From Panacagrimonas sp. (lineage in GTDB: Bacteria > Pseudomonadota > Gammaproteobacteria > Nevskiales > Nevskiaceae): a DNA stretch of 11,998 nt. Location of the stretch: the NCBI GenBank assembly GCA_021773655.1, contig JAJFJX010000140.1, positions 1 to 11,998 on the forward strand. Reading direction: 5' to 3'. The position numbers were made by a program, and so were the translations under genes. Positions 6,972-11,998 of this stretch are shown here, piece by piece. The notes beneath the pieces are model-generated. The model was given only the letters and a program-made list of their open reading frames with translations, was not told the DNA's origin and did not search any database. How positions within the stretch are numbered: position 1 is the stretch's first letter; every line of letters starts with the position of its first letter.

Positions 6972-7163
6972 CTATGCGCCCGGTCGCTGCGCCGTCCGCG
7001 CATTGAACTGCGCCTGCAACCGGACGACTAACGCGAGCTGGTCGGGTTGGGGCAGGGCGGCGATGGTCGCGCGATCCAGCGGCTGCCTGGCTTGGTAGCT
7101 GCCGGCGAGCTGACTTTGGTAGTTGCGCATCGGATTCGGCGCCGGCTCGGGTTCGGGTGCCAT
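6972..7163 (-). CDS. Possible small hypothetical protein or gene remnant
   Basis: I do not recognise this 63-codon frame. From the Met at 7163 it runs MAPEPEPAPNPMRNYQSQL and ends with RLQAQFNARTAQRPGA and a stop. The run LDRATIAALPQPDQLALVVRLQAQFNA could form an amphipathic helix pair, and its composition is more natural than that of the other frames here. The frame stays open upstream to 7403, but there it becomes Cys/Arg/His-rich and crosses a tandem repeat, which suggests a gene whose 5' part was lost or replaced. No good ribosome binding site precedes the Met. A chance frame is quite possible. Confidence 0.2.
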   Translation of the reverse strand: MAPEPEPAPNPMRNYQSQLAGSYQARQPLDRATIAALPQPDQLALVVRLQAQFNARTAQRPGA

Positions 7164-7260
7164 GACCACGGCCGGGGCCTGGGATGCAAGCCGGGCATGC
7201 GTCCGGCAATCGAGGAAGGGCTGTGGTCGCGATGATCGGCGACGCCGGGCGTTGCGCCTT

Positions 7261-7303
7261 GCACACGCACATGCACGCACATGCTCATGCACCCACATGC
7301 ACA
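7261..7303. repeat. CA/TG-rich 10-bp tandem repeat, alternating purine-pyrimidine
   Basis: ACGCACATGC occurs twice in tandem (7265-7284), followed by the partial unit TCATGC and the variant ACCCACATGC (7291-7300). Bases 7261-7284 alternate purine and pyrimidine without a break, a sequence class able to adopt Z-DNA under negative supercoiling. Confidence 0.65.
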
Positions 7304-7490
7304 GCGATGGCGATGTCGTCTGGCAAGCCTGCAGCGAGGAGCGCGCCGTGCGACAACCGGAGCAGCACAGAGGTGCATCGACGTTTCCGGCGCCGGTGCT
7401 CAACCGCCAGGTGATGCGGGCAGGTGGCGAATGCCCGGTCGAGCGCAGGTGTAGGTTTCCGACAGGCGGTGAAAAAATGCGCCCTGGCTA

Positions 7491-7519
7491 TTGACACAAT
7501 ATCTTGTGTTTTAATTTAT
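7491..7519 (+). promoter_or_regulatory. Promoter of the histone H1-like gene
   Basis: TTGACA (7491-7496) is a perfect sigma-70 -35 box. After 17 bp comes the AT-rich stretch TTTTAATTTATC (7509-7520), where ATTTAT at 7514-7519 is the best-spaced -10, although a poor match to TATAAT. This is the most AT-rich spot in the window. The predicted start near 7526 leaves a leader of about 80 nt. Confidence 0.65.
7494..7509. promoter_or_regulatory. 16-bp palindromic operator, NrdR-box-like
   Basis: ACACAATATCTTGTGT is a perfect ACACAA/TTGTGT dyad with a 4-bp centre. It overlaps the 3' half of the -35 box. Against the NrdR box consensus as I recall it (acaCwAtATaTwGtgt) it agrees at 15 of 16 positions. 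The position suits a repressor blocking RNA polymerase. A different regulator with a similar dyad remains possible. Confidence 0.6.
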
Positions 7520-7525
7520 CGCAGT

Positions 7526-7541
7526 ACACCATAGGCCGTGG
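7526..7541. promoter_or_regulatory. Weak second NrdR-box-like site, 32 bp downstream
   Basis: ACACCATAGGCCGTGG keeps both outer half-sites (ACAC...GTG) and matches the same consensus at 10 of 16 positions. It begins exactly 32 bp after the strong site. NrdR sites typically come in pairs spaced about three helical turns (31-32 bp) apart, which is why this weak match is listed. Confidence 0.4.
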
Positions 7542-7605
7542 TTGGTTGCCGTCGGCGGTGGGCGTCGTCGGGCCGACCGCTTTGACTTACTGCAAGGAGA
7601 TTGTC

Positions 7606-7842
7606 ATGCCTGTAGCGAAGAAAAAGCCGGCTGCCAAGAAGGCGCCCGCCAAGAAGGCGCCGGCCAAGCCGGCAGCCGCGAAAAAGCCGGCTGCCAGTAA
7701 AGCGGCGGCGAAGAAGACGGCGAAGAAGGCAGTGAAGAAGGTTGCCGGGAAGGCAGCCGCCGCCAAGAAGGCGGTCAAGAAGGTCGTGAAGAAGGCTGCC
7801 AAGAAAGCAACGACCAAGAAGACGGCTTCCAAGAAAGCCTGA
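7606..7842 (+). CDS. Histone H1-like Lys/Ala-rich nucleoid protein
   Basis: A 78-aa protein with 30 lysines and 28 alanines, no acidic or aromatic residues, and repeats of AKK, KKAPA and KKAVKKV. It resembles the C-terminal tail of eukaryotic H1 and the bacterial Hc1/Hc2 and AlgP (AlgR3)-like proteins. It should bind DNA non-specifically and help compact the nucleoid. The N-terminal half is Pro-containing (KKPAAKKAPAKKAPAKPAA). The second half lacks proline and could be helical on DNA. The ATG at 7606 is fixed by AAGGAG at 7594-7599, 6 nt upstream. The 34 in-frame codons before it are leader. The gene stands alone with its own promoter, operator-like palindrome and terminator. Repeats show at DNA level too: AAAAAGCCGGCTGCCA recurs exactly 60 bp apart (7621 and 7681), so copy-number variation between strains is likely. 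Confidence 0.9.
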   Translation: MPVAKKKPAAKKAPAKKAPAKPAAAKKPAASKAAAKKTAKKAVKKVAGKAAAAKKAVKKVVKKAAKKATTKKTASKKA

Positions 7843-7861
7843 GTGGTTCGAGGCAGGATCG

Positions 7862-7891
7862 ACGCGGCGGATCACCCGCCGCGTTTTCTTT
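7862..7891 (+). terminator. Intrinsic terminator of the histone H1-like gene
   Basis: ACGCGGCGG (7862-7870), loop ATCAC and CCGCCGCGT (7876-7884) form a perfect 9-bp stem, followed by TTTCTTT. It lies 20 bp after the stop codon. dusB ends 66 bp further on from the opposite strand. The minus-strand tail of the same stem is not A/T-rich enough to suggest clear bidirectional use. Confidence 0.88.
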
Positions 7892-7956
7892 GGTGGCTTC
7901 CTCCCCGCACCTGCATGCAGAGATATCGCACCACCAAGCCGGTGCAGGTCCCGCGA

Positions 7957-8958
7957 TCAGGCGGCTCGTGACAATCGGTGGTCGTCGCCGGCATTGAACA
8001 ACGCGCTGACACACTGCAGTTGCGCCTGCGCATCTTCGATGCAGGACACCCGTTGCCAGAACACCTGCGCCCCCGGGTGCGACTGGCAATACCACTGAAT
8101 GTGCTTGCGCCCCACGCGCACGCCTCGAGTCGGGCCGTAGAGCCGGTGCAGTTCGCGCAGATGCTCCAGCAATGTTGCGCAGACCAAGGCAGGTTCCGGC
8201 GCGGCGCGTGCCCGCCCGTGGCGCAGATGGTGGTCGATCTCGCCGAAGATCCACGGATGCCCCAGTGCCGCGCGGCCGATCATCAGGCCGTCGGCGGCGG
8301 TGTGGCGCAACACCTGCAGCGCTTTTTCGCCGCTGTCGATGTCGCCGTTGGCGATCACCGGGATGTCCACCGCCTGCTTGATTTCCGCGATGGTGTCGTA
8401 CTCGGCCATGCCGTCGAAGCGATCGGCCCGCGTCCGGCCGTGCACCGACAGCGCGGCGATGCCGCAGTCCTGTGCGATGCGCGCTATCTGTACGCCGTTG
8501 CGCGCATCCGGTGACCAGCCAGTGCGCATCTTGAGCGTCACTGGCACGCTCACCGCCGCCACCACCGCGCGCAGAATGCGTTCGACACGCGGCGCGTCGC
8601 GCAGCAATGCCGAGCCGGCGTCGACACGGCAGACCTTCTTGGCCGGGCATCCCATGTTGATGTCCACCATCTGCGCGCCGTGTTCGACCTGGAAGCGCGC
8701 CGAATCGGCCATGGCCTGCGGATCGCTGCCGGCGATCTGCACCGAGATCGGCGCACTTTCGGGGTCATGCTCGCGGCGTAGGCGAGATTTCTCGGTATGC
8801 CACAGCCGGGGGTCCGAGGTGCTCATCTCGGCCACCGCCAGGCCGGCGCCCAGGCGCCGGCACAGGGTGCGGAACGCGCGGTCGGTCACCCCCGCCATCG
8901 GCGCGAGCACAAGCGGCGGCTCGATCCGGTAAGGGCCGATCTGCAGTGGAATGAGCAT
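7957..8958 (-). CDS. dusB: tRNA-dihydrouridine synthase B
   Basis: A cytoplasmic FMN- and NADPH-dependent enzyme that reduces a uridine in the tRNA D-loop to dihydrouridine (U17 for E. coli DusB). It has 333 aa against about 321 in E. coli. The TIM-barrel part shows PLVLAPMAGVTDRAFR (15-30), SVQIAGSDPQAMADSA (72-87), INMGCPAKKVC (100-110) with catalytic Cys104, TLKMRTGW (141-148) with FMN-binding K143, SVHGRTR (171-177), VIANGDI (201-207) and LMIGRAALGHPWIF (225-238). The C-terminal tRNA-binding helical domain contains GRKHIQWY (283-290). The GCPAKKV form marks DusB rather than DusA or DusC. The ATG at 8958 gives the standard start and has AGGCGG directly before it. In enterobacteria and many relatives fis follows in the same operon. 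Here a convergent gene lies there instead. Confidence 0.95.
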   Translation of the reverse strand: MLIPLQIGPYRIEPPLVLAPMAGVTDRAFRTLCRRLGAGLAVAEMSTSDPRLWHTEKSRLRREHDPESAPISVQIAGSDPQAMADSARFQVEHGAQMVDINMGCPAKKVCRVDAGSALLRDAPRVERILRAVVAAVSVPVTLKMRTGWSPDARNGVQIARIAQDCGIAALSVHGRTRADRFDGMAEYDTIAEIKQAVDIPVIANGDIDSGEKALQVLRHTAADGLMIGRAALGHPWIFGEIDHHLRHGRARAAPEPALVCATLLEHLRELHRLYGPTRGVRVGRKHIQWYCQSHPGAQVFWQRVSCIEDAQAQLQCVSALFNAGDDHRLSRAA

Positions 8959-9018
8959 CCGCCTATTGTGACCCAGGCCCCGCCACGTCGCGGGTTTCGC
9001 GCGTCGGTGGCGCGATGC

Positions 9019-9024
9019 TAGATT
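9019..9024 (+). promoter_or_regulatory. -10-like box (TAGATT) before the response regulator gene
   Basis: GCTAGATTGCGG is a four-of-six match to TATAAT inside the spacer divergent from dusB. The -35 region (TTCGCG) is poor. If used, transcription would start near 9031, which argues for starts at 9051 or 9069 and against the ATG at 9015. Confidence 0.3.
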
Positions 9025-9068
9025 GCGGACACACCGGCTTTTCGCCGCGCATGGATCTGTCCGCCAGC

Positions 9069-10025
9069 ATGATCGACCGCAAAGCCCTGGTCATCGACGA
9101 TTCCAAATCTGCCCGTTTCGCGCTGCGCCGCTATCTGGAGGGCCACCGCTATCAGGTCGAGGCGGTGGAGACCGCCGACGAGGCCTACCAGATGCTGCAA
9201 TCGCGTCCGACCGGCGTGATCTTCCTGGACCACGTGATGCCCGGCGTCGACGGGTTCGAGGTGCTGCGCACGCTCAAGCAGCAGGCTTCCACCGCCGCCT
9301 TGCCGGTGGTGATCTGCTCGTCCAGCGAAGGTGTCGAATTCAATGCCAGGGCGCGCGCCCTGGGTGCCAGCGCGGTGTTGCAGAAGCCGCCGAATCCCGA
9401 AGAACTGCACCACATCCTGGAAGCACTGGAGCGCGGCGAGAAACCCATCGATGCAGCGGCGGCACGCGACGACCGCCCCGCCGAAGCCGATCCGTCCTGC
9501 AGCCCGTCCATGGACCTTGCCCGGACCGCGCCGGCTCCACAGGCGCCTGCGTCGCCCCTGCGCGACAGCGCAGGCGTGCCGGCCCCGGTGGTGGACACAA
9601 GCCTTCGCGAGCAGCTCGACCAGCGGCTGCGCAAGGTCTCGCAGGGCCTGATGGTCCAGTTCGCCGAAATCAAGGCCACGGTGGCGCACCTGGCCAACCA
9701 GCAGGCGCGGCTTGCCGAGCAGCCGGCCGCGCTGCGCAAGGAGCTTCGCGGCGGCCTGGACGAATCTCATCAGGCGCTGCGCCTGGTCACCTCCCGGATC
9801 GAAGGCATCGAGCACGAAGTGTTCTCGCAGCTCACCGCCATGCGCGCCCAGCTCGACACCGATCTCAAGTCACAGAACGAGCGCCTCGGCGAGATGATGC
9901 AGTTCGCCCGTCAGGCCGCCGCCGAGGAAGCACAGGTGGTGGCCGAACGCACGGTGATGGCCGCAGCCCTGAGAATCTCCGATCAGCTTGCCGACGCCAT
10001 TCTCGGCGCCGTCAATCGCAAGTAG
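9069..10025 (+). CDS. Response regulator: CheY-like receiver domain with long coiled-coil C terminus
   Basis: A cytoplasmic phosphorelay protein of 318 aa. The receiver domain (about 4-122) has the acidic pair D10-D11 in ALVIDDSKSARF, the phospho-acceptor D54 in IFLDHVMPG, S84 in VICSSSEG at the Ser/Thr switch position, and K106 in LQKPP. A Pro/Ala-rich linker (about 135-185) follows. The rest (about 185-315) is heptad-rich and charged, starting LREQLDQRLRKVSQ, and is predicted coiled coil without any DNA-binding, GGDEF, EAL or HD motif. Three in-frame ATGs are possible (9015, 9051, 9069). None has a good ribosome binding site. 9069 was chosen because it starts three residues before the first receiver strand, as is normal. 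No histidine kinase is adjacent. The output is unknown. Confidence 0.85.
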   Translation: MIDRKALVIDDSKSARFALRRYLEGHRYQVEAVETADEAYQMLQSRPTGVIFLDHVMPGVDGFEVLRTLKQQASTAALPVVICSSSEGVEFNARARALGASAVLQKPPNPEELHHILEALERGEKPIDAAAARDDRPAEADPSCSPSMDLARTAPAPQAPASPLRDSAGVPAPVVDTSLREQLDQRLRKVSQGLMVQFAEIKATVAHLANQQARLAEQPAALRKELRGGLDESHQALRLVTSRIEGIEHEVFSQLTAMRAQLDTDLKSQNERLGEMMQFARQAAAEEAQVVAERTVMAAALRISDQLADAILGAVNRK

Positions 10026-10075
10026 CGCTCAACCGCCAGGAGCGCTGAACCGCGAGTCGCGCTGAACCGCCGGGC
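10025..10075. repeat. 17-bp tandem repeat, three copies, after the response regulator gene
   Basis: The copies start at 10025, 10042 and 10059: GCGCTCAACCGCCAGGA, then GCGCTGAACCGCGAGTC, then GCGCTGAACCGCCGGGC. The core GCGCTSAACCGC is kept in all three. The array begins at the last base of the stop codon and lies in the 131-bp convergent gap before the DUF423 gene. The rest of the gap shows no clear terminator. Confidence 0.75.
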
Positions 10076-10156
10076 AGATGCCGGCGTCGCGGCGGACTAC
10101 CCGGCCTCGGGACCTGTCATCGAGGTGTCGGGCGCAGGCACTTTGAGAGCGGGTTC

Positions 10157-10531
10157 TCAGGTGCGCCAGGTGGCCCAGGTCAGCCAGGCCCAGCCGGCCA
10201 GAAACAGCAGGCCGCCGAGCGGCGTGATCGCCCCCAGCCAGCGCTGGCCGCTCAGTGCCAGCAGGTAGAGGCTGCCGCAGAACACCAGGGTGCCGGCCAC
10301 AAAGCACACGGTGGGCGCGGCCAGTCCGGTCTTGCCGGTGCGCGCGAGCACGCCCACCAGCAGCAATGCCAGCGCATGGTAGAAGTGGTACTCGTTGGCG
10401 GTCTTCCAGATGCCCAGCAGTTCCGGGCTCAGGCGCGCCCGGAGTGCGTGTGCTCCGAAGGCGCCGAGCAGTACCGCCAGAAAGCCGGACGCCGCGCCGA
10501 TGGCCAGGGCGGACTGGGCCAGGGTGGGCAC
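10157..10531 (-). CDS. DUF423 (YgdD-type) small inner-membrane protein
   Basis: A 124-aa hydrophobic protein of unknown function, predicted to sit in the cytoplasmic membrane with four helices (about 8-26, 50-64, 70-92 and 97-119). Family marks are LLGAFGAHAL (21-30), WKTANEYHFYHALALLLVG (about 42-60), FCGSLYLLAL and GAITPLGGLLFLAGWAWL. The length fits the family (about 120-130). I chose the GTG at 10531 because no ATG lies near the conserved N terminus and this codon follows the stop of the upstream gene by 2 bp (TGAGCGTG), which suggests translational coupling. The longer frame with an ATG at 10660 would read 43 residues of non-membrane, out-of-frame sequence inside the neighbour. It is the second gene of a pair with the oxidoreductase. 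Confidence 0.9.
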   Translation of the reverse strand: MPTLAQSALAIGAASGFLAVLLGAFGAHALRARLSPELLGIWKTANEYHFYHALALLLVGVLARTGKTGLAAPTVCFVAGTLVFCGSLYLLALSGQRWLGAITPLGGLLFLAGWAWLTWATWRT

Positions 10532-10533
10532 GC

Positions 10534-11718
10534 TCAGGCCTGCTCGACGATGCGAAAGTCGATGCCCGCCTTCTGCAGGCGCTCGATCAGCTTGTTGCCC
10601 ATGGCGGTGGCCGGCGTCAGCGAACCGGCCTTCTTCGGCAGCGGGTCGCGGGCCAGGCACAGTGCGCTTTCAGACAACATCTTGGACGTCTCGCCGTAGC
10701 CGGGGTCGCCGCCGCTGACCTCGGTGATGACGCGGCGGCCACCGCCCTTGCCGATGAAACGCACCTTGAACCAGGCCTTGGCACGAGCATCTTCTTCCGG
10801 CCCCTCGCCGGGATCGCGCAGACGCAGCAGGCGCTCGCGGGTGATCCGGAACTGCGCGCCGACGAACGCTGCGCCGACGCCCCCGAGCAGCGTCGCCACG
10901 GTGGACAGCCTGCGCACCTGGATGTAGTGACCGTAGCGGAACGCCGGACCGTAGCGATCATCCGCGGCTGCCGAGCGCCGAACCACCTGCGGGTCGATGC
11001 TGGGGAAAGGCACCACCCAGGTGCCGAGCAGCTTGTTGAAACCGATGCGCTGGTGGGTGCTGCCGATGGTGCGGTCCATCGGCCTGTCTTCACGGCGGCG
11101 GCGCTCGCGGGCCACGTCGGCGTACTGGCGCAGGCGCGACAATGCGGTGATGGCCGAGTGCCAGGTGCCGCCGGAGACGGTGCCGCCGGCCCGCACGAAA
11201 CCCTCGACGGTCAGCGGGACGCCTTCGGGCAACTGCTGCACCGTGAACCAGGCGCCCAGATCGTGCGGGATGGAGTCGAAGCCGCAGGCGTGCACGATGC
11301 GCGCGCCGCTGGCCACGGCGGTGTCGTGGTGGGCCAGCCACATGCGATCGACGAACTCGGGCTCGCCGGTCAGGTCGAGGTAATCGGTGCCGGCCCCGGC
11401 ACAGGCGGCCACCAGCGGCTCGCCATGCTCGATGTAGGGGCCGACGGTGCTGACCACCACCTTGGCCGATTGCGCCACACGCTGAAGCGAAGCTGCATCG
11501 CCGGAGTCGGCCAGCAGCAGCGGCAGCTCGGCGCAGGCCGGGTTTTGCTGTGCCAGTTCCGCGCGCACCGCCTCCAGTCGTGCCTGGCTGCGTCCGGCCA
11601 GCGCCCAGCGCAGGTCGCTGCCGCCGTGCGCGGCCAGGTACTGCGCGGTCAGGCGCCCGGTGAAGCCGGTGGCGCCGAACAGGACAATCTCGTATTCGTG
11701 CTTGTGTCTGCCTGCCAT
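10534..11718 (-). CDS. Saccharopine-dehydrogenase-like oxidoreductase (SCCPDH / trans-acting enoyl reductase type)
   Basis: An NAD(P)-binding protein of 394 aa. It starts with a Rossmann fold: EIVLFGATGFTGRLTAQYLA (10-29), with the dinucleotide loop GATGFTG at 15-21 and LAGRSQARLE at the second strand. VVSTVGPYIEHGEPLV, DYLDLTGEPEF and IVHACGFDSIPHDLG follow, all characteristic of the family related to human SCCPDH and to mycobacterial trans-acting enoyl reductase (Rv2953). The C-terminal half is less conserved and has no transmembrane helix strong enough to call. True lysine-pathway saccharopine dehydrogenases differ in sequence, so a lysine role is not implied. The substrate is unknown, and lipid-related reduction is an inference from the family. 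The ATG at 11718 was chosen because the fold begins 10 residues later. An ATG at 11784 would add 22 residues without similarity. Confidence 0.88.
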   Translation of the reverse strand: MAGRHKHEYEIVLFGATGFTGRLTAQYLAAHGGSDLRWALAGRSQARLEAVRAELAQQNPACAELPLLLADSGDAASLQRVAQSAKVVVSTVGPYIEHGEPLVAACAGAGTDYLDLTGEPEFVDRMWLAHHDTAVASGARIVHACGFDSIPHDLGAWFTVQQLPEGVPLTVEGFVRAGGTVSGGTWHSAITALSRLRQYADVARERRRREDRPMDRTIGSTHQRIGFNKLLGTWVVPFPSIDPQVVRRSAAADDRYGPAFRYGHYIQVRRLSTVATLLGGVGAAFVGAQFRITRERLLRLRDPGEGPEEDARAKAWFKVRFIGKGGGRRVITEVSGGDPGYGETSKMLSESALCLARDPLPKKAGSLTPATAMGNKLIERLQKAGIDFRIVEQA

Positions 11719-11998
11719 CAGTGGGGTCCCAGGACGATCCGAGTGCCGCAGTGAAACTGCCGCAGCAAAGCCGCAGTTTGGCACAGGGGCATGACGCTTC
11801 AGCGCCGCCGTCGTCCCGCGCGCGATGGGCGCAAGGGCGAGACGGGCTCGATGTCGGCGACGCTTCGGCGCTGGCGTCCCGGGCGTCGATGCGGTCTGCC
11901 GACGGCGCTTGTCTCGCCGCCCGTACCGCAGGCCGCGCGCAGGCAGAAGCCGCTGATGCTGGAGATGATGTGATCGCGATCCGTGGTTGCGCCGCGCG
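11719..11998. other. Unassigned end of window
   Basis: These 280 bp carry no gene I can support. One minus-strand frame is open from the window edge to a stop at 11799-11801. Its first 30 residues after the edge (including DRDHIISSISGFCLRAACG) could be a protein C terminus, but the following part is arginine-rich and looks like chance. An inverted repeat lies at 11754-11779. No promoter for the oxidoreductase gene was recognisable. Confidence 0.4.
11754..11779. repeat. Inverted repeat AAACTGC/GCAGTTT upstream of the oxidoreductase gene
   Basis: AAACTGC (11754-11760) and GCAGTTT (11773-11779) are exact complements separated by 12 bp, 36-61 bp upstream of the ATG at 11718. It could be an operator or a leader hairpin. 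The GCCGCAGT motif also repeats here directly. Confidence 0.4.

Larger units (their letters stand above)
6908..7490. other. Gene-poor gap before the histone H1-like gene
   Basis: About 580 bp without a gene I can assign. The left half contains the end of a minus-strand open frame whose last 60-70 residues look protein-like (see 6972-7163). The middle holds a CA/TG-rich tandem repeat (7261-7303). An A6 run at 7472-7477, just upstream of the -35 box of the next gene, could act as an UP element. No hairpin terminator is evident after the GT2 gene. Confidence 0.5.

Noticed and set aside
7398..10040. Exact 14-bp match GCTCAACCGCCAGG at 7398-7411 and 10027-10040
   Set aside because: In 12 kb of GC-rich DNA a shared 14-mer is expected fairly often by chance, and the flanks do not match.
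10080..10156. Possible terminator CCTCG...CGAGG between the response regulator and DUF423 genes
   Set aside because: The stem is only 5 bp with an 11-nt loop and no T-run follows in either direction.
10255..11754. 499-codon plus-strand open frame opposite the oxidoreductase and DUF423 genes
   Set aside because: It spans two convincing minus-strand genes and their junction and shows no family motif. Its length comes from high GC content.
1..11998. tRNA, rRNA, CRISPR array, integrase or transposase
   Set aside because: Looked for on both strands. No spacer-repeat array, no cloverleaf with CCA-type end, and no transposase or integrase motif were seen.

Overview
The window is GC-rich, gene-dense bacterial chromosome, most likely from a gammaproteobacterium of the Xanthomonadales or Chromatiales type. 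The evidence is a lipopolysaccharide (LPS) inner-core locus with a fused two-domain HldE, a heptosyltransferase-like gene divergent from ilvE (Pseudomonas aeruginosa has ilvE next to waaF in the same way), a DusB tRNA-modifying enzyme, and a short lysine/alanine histone H1-like protein. No taxonomic marker such as rRNA is present, so this placement is an inference.

Layout. Positions 1-5569 hold cell-envelope sugar genes plus ilvE. They comprise the 3' end of a family-4 glycosyltransferase (+), a convergent two-gene minus-strand operon (GT9 heptosyltransferase-like then GT4, with an ATGA overlap), ilvE (+) divergent from that operon across a 70-bp spacer, a 138-bp inverted REP-like element, and hldE (+). 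HldE makes the ADP-heptose precursor and GT9 enzymes use such donors, so these genes fit one LPS-core pathway. Positions 5570-6136 have no convincing gene and carry a decayed repeat and small tandem repeats. A GT2 glycosyltransferase follows (6137-6907), then about 590 bp with little clear coding.

At 7491-7892 is a compact histone H1-like gene. It has a consensus -35 box, an AT-rich promoter, a strong ribosome binding site and an intrinsic terminator. Its promoter carries a 16-bp palindrome closely resembling an NrdR box, with a weaker half-matching copy exactly 32 bp downstream. This is the most interesting signal in the window. dusB lies convergent to it, and no fis gene follows dusB.

From 9019 to 11718 there is a receiver-plus-coiled-coil response regulator (+) and a convergent minus-strand pair, a saccharopine-dehydrogenase-like oxidoreductase followed by a DUF423 membrane protein. 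The final 280 bp have no assigned gene. I see no tRNA, rRNA, CRISPR array, transposase or phage gene. I did not find an obviously novel multi-gene system.
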